The notes beneath the pieces were generated by a model. That model saw only the letters and a list, made by a program, of their open reading frames with translations. It was not told the DNA's origin and searched no databases. The position numbers and the translations under genes are program-made. A DNA stretch of 64,000 nt from Enoplolaimus lenunculus (Eukaryota; Nematoda; Enoplea; Enoplida; Thoracostomopsidae): assembly GCA_030248215.1 (NCBI GenBank), contig JASANG010002820.1:20209-84208 (forward strand), written 5' to 3'. Below are positions 1 to 13,400 of this stretch, piece by piece; within the stretch, counting starts at the first letter, position 1, and each line of letters begins with the position of its first letter.

Positions 1-38
1 TCCGGAAGATAACGCTACCAGTGAGAGTTCAAGGATAA
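1..38 (-). CDS. possible exon 20 of the NWD-like gene (cut by window edge)
   Basis: After a GATACAG acceptor the phase-1 frame reads VILELSLVALSSG and is open to the window edge, reminiscent of a blade start. The pyrimidine tract is weak, so this is tentative. Confidence 0.22.
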
Positions 39-180
39 CTGTATCGCATTGCCCATTTTTCCCCAAAAGACAAATTTACGCTGTTATTTTTTACTTTCAA
101 AAGGAAACTAAACGAAAAGCTAATTTTAAGTTTACAAAATTCAAATTTTGTCTTAGAAAATACTCGCGTTTAGCTTTAAT

Positions 181-379
181 GGCCGATGTAAAGAACAGGG
201 ACAGAACAGTATTATAAGTATATTCCTAAGTCTAAGCCTAAACTAAACCTAACCGTAATAATGAGCAAATTCCTAAGCCTAAGCCTAAGCCTAAGCCAAG
301 CAAAAATTAGTCTAAAGCTTCAGCCTACTCTTTACCAGTCCCACAGAAAAACGTTCCGTCCCTGATCTTTACATTGGCC
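181..379. mobile_element. family A element (TTAGGC-cored, hAT-like MITE)
   Basis: Inverted ends GGCC(A/G)ATGTAAAGA..CAGGG enclose (CCTAAG)n runs. Perfect 8-bp direct duplications GCTTTAAT flank it (173-180 and 380-387). No coding capacity. Terminal inverted repeats (TIRs) with 8-bp duplications fit a non-autonomous hAT-like transposon. Confidence 0.85.
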
Positions 380-387
380 GCTTTAAT

Positions 388-955
388 GAACAAATCTAAT
401 AATATAGACGGAAACGCGTTATAGTTCAGCAATGTTATACACTGATATAGCCCTCCACAGATAAGACTATAATCTGAACTTCTATACCAATTATCCCGCT
501 TGGACAAACATTCCCCGGCAAAGATACGGAATGTGGACCGGTTAGGAATTAGATAAAAAGTGTCCTATCTCATATCTCGACGCGCTGAACTCAACGGCGC
601 CGTTTTTAAGTTTGTGAAGACTTTTGATTCAATAACCTAAACAAGTTTCCTATTATGCAAATCATTTGATGTAGTGTTATCAATGCTGTATAGTTTATCT
701 ACAGCACAAATTTAGACATCGGCTAATCCCTGTTAATAATAAATAAACATAAGGTCATGACATTTGAACCAGGGGTTCTGTAGTCTGAAAACTTGTGCAG
801 CTAAATTCAGTGAGATCTATAGAATAAAGAGTTTTCATTAAATTCCGAAACGGTGTCTATTTCGGTCCTTCCGGTAGATCTTCTTAACATTTTGAGACTT
901 CAAGTATGGTAAATCAAACCAGATCCCGGAAACTATCTTTAAGTCAAACACTGAC
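388..955. other. intron of the NWD-like gene, no feature seen
   Basis: AT-rich sequence between the family A copy and exon 19. I looked for further WD40 exons on the minus strand and found none with a usable frame and splice sites. Confidence 0.5.
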
Positions 956-1436
956 CTGCTCCTGCCATCTTGCAATCATGCGACACACCAACGCTGTAAA
1001 TAGTCGGTTCTGCGGCCGAATCTACATCACCGTACTGTATTTGGCCAGTCATACTTGCAATTGACCCACGTGACGATTTGGAATGCATACTAATTAAATT
1101 CGAGCGATTTCCGGTTGATTTCAACTGAGTCGAATGTTGTTGGCTGCCAGGTTGCTGTTGCGAAGGTCCGATGGATGAACTAGAACGATCCAAGCTTGAT
1201 TTTCCTCCGCCCGCTCCGGCACCAGAACTCAGATGTGCTCGGTACCCGTTTTTAGCCGGCGGCAACTGGTTCGGCGCAATACAAGCTGAACTTCGAGGAT
1301 TGACGCCGCTTTGTGGATGCCGTCGTGGTGGAGCGCTGGCACGTTTTCGATTACGACCAGTTAAAGGCGGCGGAAAGCACCATAGATGGACTTGGTCGCC
1401 GCAAGCAGAGATAAGAAAGTGACTGTCAGATGAAAA
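956..1436 (-). CDS. NWD-like gene, exon 19 (WD40 blade with low-complexity insert)
   Basis: Acceptor CTTGCTTCAG, donor GCAG/GTCAGT, phase 0 in, 1 out. Starts [20 protein letters not shown], a normal blade. About 110 residues rich in Ser, Gly, Arg, Pro and Gln follow, including runs such as [12 protein letters not shown] and QQQPGSQQ. The exon then returns to an ordered stretch, [20 protein letters not shown]. The insert is GC-richer than the other exons. The gene must continue to the left because the frame is open at the donor. Confidence 0.85.
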
Positions 1437-4400
1437 CTGAAGCAAGCTTAGTTAAAAATGACGCAAAGAAAATTATTCAAAAGACTCAATTTAGGAAATG
1501 AGTTTCGAATGAAAATTTAGGAAATGAGTTTCGAATGAAAATTGAATAAAATTCAATTGTTTAAAAATTACTCTCAAATTAAAATTGAAACAATTGGTTT
1601 GTTGTTGACGTTGTTCGCTGGCTAAGAAGATCCGTGAGTGGGAAAATACTTCATTCGTTAGAAAATTAGACCGATGCTGCAAATATTTTTACACCAAAAA
1701 CCCAAAGCGAGTAATGTTTAGACGCATAAAATTTGTCAATCTAAATTTCTCAGTTTCAGCATACAAATAACCTTGTGAATTTATAGGTTCCTGTCTTTCA
1801 ATGTTGCTTAAAATTTTAATTTAACAAAGAATGCAGAATGACAACAGTGTGCAACTCTTGAGGTCCCGTATGGAACAAAATGTACCACCGGGCGTGGCGT
1901 TTTCGGCCGACCCCCCCCCCCTTTGTTCAGAGGGGGGGTTGCAATCACATGATTACCCCTAAATTAAACTCTAATGGGAGCATGTTTGACGCACATACAT
2001 AACGTGCCATGGTTCGCATCGGTTGTACCCCTCTCTAAATAAAGGGGGATAGGGCAAAAACGCAACGCGTGCCGGATACATTCTTTTCTACACAGAATGT
2101 GACGAGTTGCACACTCTTGTTAAATAGATATGATCCACTCTTGTTAAATAGATATGATCCACTCTTGTTAAATAGATATGATCCACTCTTGTTAAATAGA
2201 TATGATCCACTCTTGATAAAACCAACAAACACCATGCTGACCTTTACTGATGTGACCGGTTTTGGTTCGCTGTCCATCCAAAAATTTGAATATTCGGCAA
2301 GCGGTTGAGCATTGTGCAAATCGTACACGTACATATTGCCGTTCTGAGAACCAAGAAATACTTGACAATCGTCTTCTGCGATTGCCAAACTGCATACCTG
2401 TAAAAAATAGAAACTGGATCATATATTCAAACAGAGGCCACAGGTACGGAATATGGACCCACCCTAAAAATTTAATGAAAAACAGTTTATAGGTTTTGGG
2501 CAAGCTGAGTTCAGCGGTACCATTTTTAAAGCTGCCGTATCTCCGGTTCAAAAGTTATGGCGTTTTAAATGTCAACTTTTTACTATATAAACATGTACAA
2601 ACAGTGACGTACCGACAAATTTGGATTGGGAGGGGCCACATCGTGCCAGATTCGTGCCTTAGGTTTCTACTTTAAAAGTAAAGTTGGAACTCTTCAGCAG
2701 TGACCGATCTAAATTTTTTCCAGGGTCTTAGTCGGCTCCGGGACTCATTTCAGTGTCGTCTTTTAGGTCCCCTAACGAAAAGCTACATTTTAATTCTAGC
2801 ACAGAACTTCAGTTTGGGGTCTTTGTGGGCGTTTTTGCCTTGGAGTTAAAACAGAATGTGGGACAGCTCGTAGCCAGGATTGAGGGCGAGCTTTGAAGAA
2901 TTCGTGAGCAAAGCGAACGAGAAGTTACACACTGTTTCAGTGTTAAACCCCTCTGTAACAGTCTCAAAACGTTTTATTCGTGAACTGCTTGGTCTAAGTC
3001 ACCAAACTTTCCCCCCGGTCAAGCATTTGCGTAGCTTTGCGCATCCTTTATTATCTTTAGTTTTGAGCTGATTAGGTTATCAACTTAGACAATGAAGTTT
3101 TACTAACTGGATCCGATTGGGGGGCTACTCCCCTCTTGGTACGCCCCTATGAACAAACGCCAACCAAATTTGTATAAAGAATAAACCAAGATCAGCTTAT
3201 AGTTTACAAACATGTGAACGATAGATACTTTCTCATCCAATCTGCGCGTGTTTGCACCGTAATTTCGATGGCCATAACTTTTAAACCGTTGGTGATGCAA
3301 TCAGAGGCGGATCCAAAAAATTTTGACGGGTGAGGCGAGCTGACAAATGTTATGAAACGCAAAAATTGTAAGGTTGTCACCTGTTCATTTTATCACCAAA
3401 AAATTTTCTGAGAGCGAAAAATTACAAGGTAGCGACCTTACATTTTATCGCAAAAAAATTCTGCGGAAAGGCCCCTTCGCCCCCCCCTTGGATCCGCTAG
3501 TGGATGCATTAATAACTTTGTTAAATTCCTAGGGGTTCAGATTCCGTACCTGCGCAAACTTCACTTCATTCCGACTACGGTTTAAGTGACATGAAACATC
3601 ACAAAAAGGCATGCTGATATGCGTGATAAGTGCACTTTTGGTGAGAGTATGGGCTTACCCATAAACCAGAAGGCACCACGAATCAAAATATCACCCTGGG
3701 AATTTCTGTCCGGGGGTCTTTAATGATTTTTCAGTTGGTCACATAGGAAATCATTGCCGCTCCAGAATATCATAAGACGTGACTTTTCCATTGATTTTAG
3801 AACATCCTTCCTCTTATAAGGCCATGTATGGCAGACCGCTGTCATTTGGCTTAAGTGCATTTTTAGAGTGTTTTAGGGTGATGCTATACTTGAGCGGCTC
3901 CGCTTTTTTGTTTTAAAATTGACAGGGACTGACGGCGATGGACGGCGACGGACGGTGACGGACGACGCCGGACGGCGACGGACGTAATCAAAAGTACAGC
4001 CCCACGCTTACACGTCCAATATCTTCTTTAATTTGATGCAATTCCGTTTCAGCAATTATTGACATCACGTGTAAGCTTTCATCTTCGCACGCGACCAACA
4101 AAAACGCATCGTTCGACGACAACGCAAGTTGAGTCACTGGTGCCATTAATCCGGACAACTGAGTCAAATGACACTCGGTGACCAGGTTCCAAATATGGAT
4201 GTGGAAATCGTCCGCACCTAAACAATAATGGTAACTTTATCATGCGTTTGGCAACAGGTTTTTGGTCTAAATTTTTTGCTATTCACTATGCAGTGCACTG
4301 TCAACTGCAGTGAGTTGGTTAATCAATTCAGAGAAACGAACTCTGGTGAGTTGTGGTTATTTGGGACTGAAATACCCATTACTCACTCAGAGCTGATTTA

Positions 4401-7400
4401 ATTCCGGATAAAGTAGCTTTTCAGAATTCTATGTTCTGAACGACTTCCTAATTTAGACTCATTCATTCAACTCATTGTGAGTTAAAATCAATTCATTTGG
4501 AATTTTACACTGAAATTTCGAAAACTTTTATTTAGTAAATGTGATAATTTAGTCTGGAACATGTTAAATTAAAACAAAATCGCTTTAAAATAGCTGTTGT
4601 TCTAAAAGTTTTCGTTCAATATAATAGGTTATATTGGCCCCATGTCCAAACGAGTCGAAACAATGGAACCAGTGCCCGTGTGTAGCACCTGTCTTAAGTT
4701 AACGATATGTTTTCAAACTGAATTGCTGAGATCAAAATTGACACAAAAGTGACAAATCAAATGCGAAAAATTCAACTAATTTTCGATCTCGCCATTTACT
4801 GGTTTGAAAGTTACAAGATCTATCACCAACTGGTATTGTTAGTTGCAATACACATTTGAGAATACAGGCCCTTGCGAGCAAAATCATAGGTACCAGGGGT
4901 GTCAATCGCGAGTTCCCGGCAAAGAAAAATGTAACATGTAACGCTGAAACTTGTTAGTCTAATTTCAACTCCCACTGGTTTGAAAGTTACAAGATCTATC
5001 ACCAACTGATATTGTTAGTTGCTATACACACTTGAGAATACAAGGCCCATACGAGCAAAAACAGAGGTACCTAACATTTAAAGTAATTCGACACCACAAC
5101 ACTGTAAATTTTAGAGAGTTCATTTTAACTCAGAATGAGTTGAATCGCTCAGTCTCAGTTAGGACTATCAGAATTCAGAATTTTGAGTTGATTCAATTCA
5201 TTCTGAGTTAATTCCCAGAGTCAACTCAACTCAGAGTGGGAATCAACTCAACTGAGAGTGAGTTAATGTTTACTGATATTAACTCAGCAAAAACCAACTC
5301 GCTAGCTAAATTAATTAATCAACTCACTGGAATTTACAGTGAAGAAAAAAATCATTTCCTCGTCTCATGCTTACCAACAATCAAAATTTCGTCATCGTCT
5401 GTCAACGTTAACGCGAGTACCGCGCAGTTTGGTTGATGCAGCGTTTTGAGCACTCGTCCAGTTTGAACGCAAACAATTTTCGACGTTTGATCCATTGACC
5501 CGGTCACTAAACGTTGATCATCCTTTGAAATCGTAAAACACGTTACCGTTTTTGAATGCGGTCTGAAAATAATTACCAATACGTCACAGGTCTACAGCTT
5601 CGTTTGATTTTCCGCTTGTCACACAGTTGTAACCTTTTTCACGCAACAATATTTTTCTGTTTTATCTGAGAGATCTAAACGCCAATATTCTCAAATGTAT
5701 GTAGCACCTATCACCAGTTGACGATTGATCCTGTAAAATTCGAACCAGTCAATGGAGAACTTTGAAATTTGGCACATAAATTGCATTTGATAGGTGCTGT
5801 TTATGAGCTGAGGTTGACAATTGTAGCTTGCTTTATAATATTCTTTGTTTGAAAACCTATTGATAACTGGTGACAGTTGCTGCACACACTTGAAAATACT
5901 TACTCCAGGGTCAACTTATCATCCTATCGCAGGGGGGGTTGACATTTCATCTGAGATCTAGAATCAAGCTGCGATTCGAGCACCGACCTATCGATTGGAA
6001 TGGATCGACCCTTACTCAGCCAAGAAACTGAACACTTAAGGTCGACGGGGGCCCCTCACGTCTGGTAGAGATTTATTGCACAACCGCGTCCACACTTTGC
6101 ATATGTACGTATGTATTGCACATGTACAGTTTGTAGTCTTGTTTTCATTAAACTCTAACTTTTGGGGTAACGGGTTAAACAAAGTTGAAATTAGCAAATT
6201 TTTCGAACGTCGCCAAAAAACTTTAATTTGCTCTTACCGATAAGTTTTTTTCGCCGTTCCAAGCAAAATATCCCACGATCGAAGCGTGCCATTTTTGCAG
6301 CAACAAACGAAAAAGAAACCGTTGTGACTCAGCCGAATATCAGTAATAGAAGTTTCAGGGTTTCCTAAAACAATGCCGACGCAGTTTTTAAAATGATGCC
6401 AAACGTTGCGTTGAATTTTACTAAGCAAATACTTAATTCAATTTACTGATTTAGTAGTGATTCAATTATATAAAATATTTTGCTATTCTCAAACAGATTA
6501 AATTAAGTTGATTTAAGCTTAAGCTCAATCCACCAGCATTAGCGTTACGTGGTTGCGCTTAAATTCAATTCAAATGTTATCATATTTGTAATTTAAGCTA
6601 AAACGTAATCAATTTTCTTAGATACACATGATTTTTGGACTGCACGTGTTATTTCAACCAAAAATAAACTTAAACTCGTGTTAAACTTTTAAAAATATGT
6701 TAGTCTAAAATTAAACAACGTACAATTCTAGTTTAGTTAGTCCGTCCAGCCAGTTAAGTTTTACTTGAGGAAATATTCAATTTTAGTTAAGCTATAATTT
6801 AAGTTTAGCGATTTTCAAAGTATTTTTAAAATTCTACGTGAATCCACTGTTAAGTTTCGCTCCAGTTGTAATTAAAACATATATTAAATGTGTATACCTG
6901 CAAAGGTTCGCACCAGGGTTTGCGATGCTAAATGATACATACGAATATCGCCATTTTCGTCGCCCCCAACAAGCAAATGTTGATAATTTAAGCTCGGTGC
7001 TATTATTGTACTTTTGCTGCTGAAGCAAAACATCAAACAAAATAGCGTGCAGTATTAATTTGATTGGATTAAAAAACCTAATCTGCCAAAAAGTAGTTGG
7101 AACGAAATTTATTTCTTAACCCAAAATTTTATTGCTACTCCTGTTCTCGAATAGATTGTGCTACTCCTGTACTCGAGTAGATTGCTACTCATGTACTCGA
7201 ATAGATTGCTATTCCTGTACTCGAATAGATTATTGCTACTCCTGTGCTTGGATGGATTGCTACTCCTGTACTCGAATAGATTGCTACTCCTGTACTCGAG
7301 TAGATTGCTACTCCTGTACTCGAATAGATTATTGCTACTCCTGTACTCGAATAGATTGCTACTCCTGTACTCAAATAGATTGCTACTCCTGTAGTCGAAT

Positions 7401-10400
7401 AGATTTTGATTGGTTTCAATCGAAACGATAATGAGAGTAGCTATACAAAAACTAAAGAGTATATTCTTCTTTAACATTACAAAATTTATTGAGACGAAAA
7501 TTTTTTATTACAAATCATTGTATGACCCGAATAAGAGGGGGGACTGATATTTATTTGACCTCTCCAGAGGGTATTCCCCTGTTATCGGTTACGGACTGTT
7601 TTTTATTTTTAACCCGCTTTCCGTAACCCTTCGTTACTAATGTATATTCAGTATTGCAACAATCCGTTGAATTAAACATTTATTTGTCTAGTATCAATAG
7701 TTTGAGCGATAATGCAAGGTTATACTTAGGGATGTACTTTTAAAACTTAACTAAGTTTTAAAGTTTCCAACTCAACTCTTGGTCCTGCAGTCATTTATAC
7801 GCTACTATTAGAGCTAATTAACTTTTATGGACTCTAGTTATGGTTTAGGGAATCTATCTGCTTACGGACTCTAATTAGGAATACAAACTTGTATTGACTG
7901 GGAATAAAAATGGGAACCCCCTCTTATTAACTCCCTCTTATTCTGGTCACTACAGTACAGTATTTCGGTTAGCTAAAAATTTGGCTAATAGAATATATTT
8001 CACCCTGCTGTTTAATTGTTAACACCAAACCAAGGCAGTATTTGTTAAGTTTACTCTGTGAAAACTGCTAAATCTGAAAGCTGACGCTGATCACCTCTAT
8101 CAATTATACTTTACTATTAATAATTAACGTTTTGAATATCACAGATCAACCGGTGTTGAGACGCATAAGAAAACCCATGTGACCAAGTTACTAACTTCCA
8201 ATTTTGAAGCCGAAACGAAAACGCGAGCGGTTTATTTGGCGGAGGTATCCAATACGTAAGCGGAACCAGAAGCGGCGACGCCGTATAATTGTCGACCCAC
8301 GCCATTGCTTGCTCGACCAGATTGTTTAAAAAGCCGCTGTTCATGTCTTAAAATTAAAAGCAAATACAATAAAAGCCGCTATTTATCTGTTAAAATTATA
8401 AACAAATACACAAAAAATTTCAAATTTTAATTTAAATTTGTTTCGCACAGTTTCTGTCCAGCAGGATTTTTTAATTAAGCCTCATTGAAGGATTAAAAAC
8501 AACAACCCTTTCAAATTTCATCACCAAAACTAAACAGGTTGTTTATGGTCGACCGAGTTAGGGTTGTGCTATACTTTACTGCGCCGGATGCCGTTGCGCG
8601 TCGCCGCCCGACGCCGCAGGCTGATAATGTCATAGACTTCCTTGCACATACACTGTATATATTCCGATGACTTGATTAATCAATTCAGCTATCGAGTTGG
8701 TTATTTCTGAATTAACATGCAGTAAACATAAACTCACTCTCAGTTGAGTCGACTCTGTGTCAGAGTTGATTAACTCAGAATCAGTTGTGAATCAACTTAA
8801 AATTTTCAGCTCTGATAGTACTAACTCACACTGAGTGTGACTGAACTCATTCTGAGTTAAAATCAACTCACTGAAATTTACCGTGTAAACGTTTACAAAT
8901 TTTTTGTTTTTTTGGATCAATTCAACGTCATTTCGTTCAGTTTATACACACAATTTTGTAGTCTCAGTTTAAGTTTTATGTAAAATCTGACCTTTTGTAT
9001 ACCGAAGTCTTCCAATACATTCGCCAGCGAGCAATAATGGATCGTGTGACAGCGATCGCAACGCAGGCACCAAAACGGTACTGTACAGCGTATAGAAATC
9101 GCGGTGAAGCACTTGATACATAGTGCCTAGATGATAACATACCCGATATTGTCAACGGCCACTGTAAATTCCATTGAGTTAATTTTAACTCAGAATGAGT
9201 TGAATCCACTCAGCGGTCTAAGCTTTGATTTAGGTCTTTATCAGAATTGATCGCACTGATTTAGAGCTAATTAACCACCTCGCACAGAATTGAATCTGCT
9301 CAGAGTGAGTTAACATTTGCTGTTAGGTATTAATTCAGAAATAGCCATGAAATAATTAGTTTTCTCGCTGAGTTGATTAATCAAATCATTGGAATTTACA
9401 GTGTGCGATTTGGAGGGCCCAACCCCTAAAAAGCCCCCACCCTAACCGGTTGAAAGAAAATCCGCCAAAGTTTTAAAACTAGTATAGCTTCTAGCTCGTA
9501 AGTTTGGGGCCCACCCTGAAATTTGGGGGAAACTCACGACACCTGTCTGCTCCGGCACTGGAAAAACTCAGCCGGAAACACTTGGTATTCACAATTTTTC
9601 CGACACTGTTACTATTACATCCGACGGAGGATCCAGAAAGTTCTGATAGGGGCCGGGTTGGCATAGGATTTGAAACACAATTTTTGCTTTACGCTATATA
9701 TTTGCCAATTTTCTAAGGCGCAAAATACTACTATTAAGGTCGGAAGGAACCGTACCATTTTATCTCAAAAAATTTCTAACAGTGGACGTACGCCACCGTC
9801 TCTGGATCCGCTAGCGATAATGTCAAGTCACGAATAGCTATTTGTCCCACGATTCAATATGCTCTTAGGAATTTATAATCTATTGTATTATAAAATATAA
9901 ATAAATGTAATGTTTTAAATTTAAGTAGAATAAACTAACCTTCAACCAATGCGAGCAATTGAGCAATGCCACGAGTTTGCAACGACGCGTATAAATATTC
10001 AAAGTTACACAGCGACATTTCTTTGAGCCGTTCAATGTTTCCTAAAAATAACACAGAAACGTAAACAATATCTTTAAGCAACACTAGCATTAATTATATA
10101 CCACATTCCTGGTTTTTATTTTAAGCATTTGATAAATCCTAATTGCAATAAAACGCCCAAACCCCATACCGGGTGTACGCATGATAGTGTGGACGTTGCA
10201 TTAATATACACGCGAAATTGTATGAGCTCCACTTGCACTGCAGTCGCATTTCATTTTACGAGTGCACTGGATTATCCCTAGCGGAAGATGTTTGGGCAAA
10301 ACGCAATCCGCACTTAGTGCATTCTTTCGTACATAAAATATACTCAGTTGCATACTCTTGTCTAATAGTAATATCAAACTTTCACTTTAAACCATCTTCG

Positions 10401-13400
10401 CAAGCACTGAAAATCGTATGCAGAATACACAAAATACTGAACTTGTGGCACGGTTAAATTTTAAAAATAATTAATTTCCATCAATTATTTATTAATTGGC
10501 CCATGTATAGAACAGGGCCGGATCGTTTTATGGAGGGGCTATAATAGAGTCAGTTTAATGCTTTAGACTATTTGTTTTGCTTAGGCTTAGGCTTAAGTAT
10601 AGGCTCATTATTATATGCATAGGCTTATGCTTACGCTTAGGCTTACGCTTACGCTGTAAATTCCTGTGAGTTGATTTTAATTCAGAATGAGTTGAATCCA
10701 CTCAGAGCTCTGAGCTCTGAATTAGGTCTTTCAGAACTAAGAATACTGAATGGATTTGACTCATTCTGAGTTAATATAATCAACTCACCCGGAATTAAGC
10801 CAGCTCAGAGCGAGTTAAAATTTACTGGTATTAACTCAACAGTAACCAGAAATAACAAAATTCTCTCCTTGAGTTAATTCATCAACTCATTGGAATTTAC
10901 AGTGTAGGAATATGCTTATACTACTGTTCCAGCCCAGTTCTATACATTGGCCTATTAATTGATTTAAAATCAAATAACAAACCTGTGTTGAGCAAATGAA
11001 ACCACAGTTCACGCAAGCGTCGCATATCGTAAACGACCGTTTCGCCAAAATAATACTTCAAATGCCGTTGTGCAACCAAGCCATTGCGCGCAGCTGTTGA
11101 TTTCAAGCTAATCTGAGCTAAAATTAAACCAAAAAATTAACATAATAAATGAAGCTTATACAAGTACAACGAATTTGTATACTCAAATAGTACCAGTCGT
11201 AGTAGAACTACATGTATTGAGCGAAGCTCGGACACGTTTTAATCAGTCAAATAAAAGCATCCCAAACTAATACAGCACAAACGGATAGTTTGACAAATTT
11301 ACTTTCCAATTAATCTATTAATATGCAACAAAGTTATTAGCTAACTATTCATTGATCGGTTTTCGAGGTATATAAACAATTTATTTAGATTTCTCGCACC
11401 CAAATACCATTTTGTGTTGAATTTGATTGCTTGTAACCCGAATAATCAATGAAATAATTTAAAAAGTCCTAATTTAGACTTAACTAAATATGCAAATTAG
11501 CCTTTAGCTAATTAATCAGTCATCAGTTTTGGAGTTTTAGAAACATTTGTTCAGATTTCTCGTACCCATAACTCTTTTAGTACTAAAATTAGACTGCTTG
11601 CAACCCTAATAATAAGTGAAATACAGTAAAAAGTCCTAATTTATGCTTAATCAATTATGCAAATTAGCTGTAGCTAACAAACGGCATAAAAGTTTAAAAC
11701 CCAAATGCGAGGTTAACACCCAAGGATAATACATTTTCAAACAAAAGTTTTTTATTAAAATCGGTTCAGCGGTTCCTGAGATTTTCTTCGGACGGACAGA
11801 CGGACGGACGGACGGACATCCACCTTTCGACTTCCGAGTACAAAACGTAAAACGCTTCACGAGACTGTAGTTGACACTTAAGTTTTACATACCTGGAAAT
11901 AATTTTACGTAAGCTCATTTTTACGCTTAGGCTTAGGAATATTCTTATACTACTGTTGCGGCCCCGTTCTATACATTGGCCAAAATTTCGATACAGAAAT
12001 AAAATTAAAAGTCGAGTCAACTTACGCGAAGTTTCATCTTCGCAACCAGAATGACACAGAAGATCTGACATTGCTGTATGAATACGCTGTAAACAAAATC
12101 GACAGGAATGCCAATTACAGGAAAAGGCCTTATCATAAAATATGAGCAGTATCCTAGGGTGAAAGGTAGGGGAACAGAAAGAATATACCCCCTTTTCACG
12201 TTGGAAGTACAAAAAACAATTTGTAAATATGAATTTCGGTTGAACTACGCTGCCTAGCTTCGTACGCCCTTCAACACCTCAGCTTTGCTTCCAGGCACTA
12301 GCTGTCCCAAAGAGGTGGCACACGCCTTCGTCAGAAAAGTTTTTGTGATAAAAAGGTAAGGTCCTTACTTTAGAATTTTCCCAGTTTCGTTTCGCAACTT
12401 TTGAAAGCCCGGCCTCTTTCCTCAGAAATCTTTAAATCCGTCGCAGCTTCCAGGTTGTTTAAAACGTTGATTTTTTACATATTTTTAAACCTGACACGCA
12501 AAAACTATATTTCTGTGTTACTAATAAATAGATTTAAGCCAGAGAATCGCAGTTATTGGATTCAGTATTTTGAAACGAAAACACCAAAAAATATACAAAT
12601 TCTCGCTTACACAACTGACAAACGCGATTAACTGCTGGCTAAACCTAAACCTATTTCGGATGTCTTGCCAAAAGTTTGGCAAAATATGTAAATTGCGTTT
12701 GTCATAAGTTGGACAGAAATCAAATACAACTTCGATTCGAATAAGAAGATATAAAAAATTGCTTCTAAAACATTGTTAATTTTCAAAACATTAGAACTTT
12801 TATGGAAAAAGTAAAATGGACACAGCAATTTTTGAGTAACATTGAATTATAATTTCAAGGCGAACGCAAAACTTTTGAAATCTGACACTGTTTGCACAAC
12901 AAAACGGTTAACTAAAACAGCAATAATGCAAGGTTATACTTAGGAATAATGTACTTTCAAAATTTAAGTACGTTTTAAAGTTTCGAACTCAACTGTATTT
13001 GGTCCTGGAGTCATTTATGCGCTACAATTAGGGATAATTGACATTTGTGGACTATAATTATGGTTTAGCGACTGTATCTGCTTACTGACTCTTATTAGGG
13101 ATACGGACTCCTATTGATTGGGACTCAAAATGGGGACCCCCTACTCTTGTAACCCCCCTCTTAGTCGGGTTACTACGATAAGGTATAACATTAGCTGTTT
13201 GACACAACATGAATATTTAATACTCCGGTTTTTAGATAGAGAATACAACTTCTAACGAAGTACCTTTAGGCTATATTTTTGGCGTTCTAGTATAAGATCC
13301 GCTTTTGGGGACAGCAGTCGCCCCATTGAACCTGACACTATTCAAAATCTGAGACTAAGACTCCCATCCCTGTGGTCCATTGAAATTGGACAAAAGTGGT

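Noticed and set aside
18-379. A true chromosome-end telomere near position 1
   Set aside because: The CCTAAG run at 230-300 is short, interrupted and enclosed in a MITE with target duplications.
7109-7477. Overlapping ORFs with repeated YSCTRID, EYRSSN and STGVAI units
   Set aside because: They are frames of the 24-bp minisatellite within intron 13, not a repeat protein.
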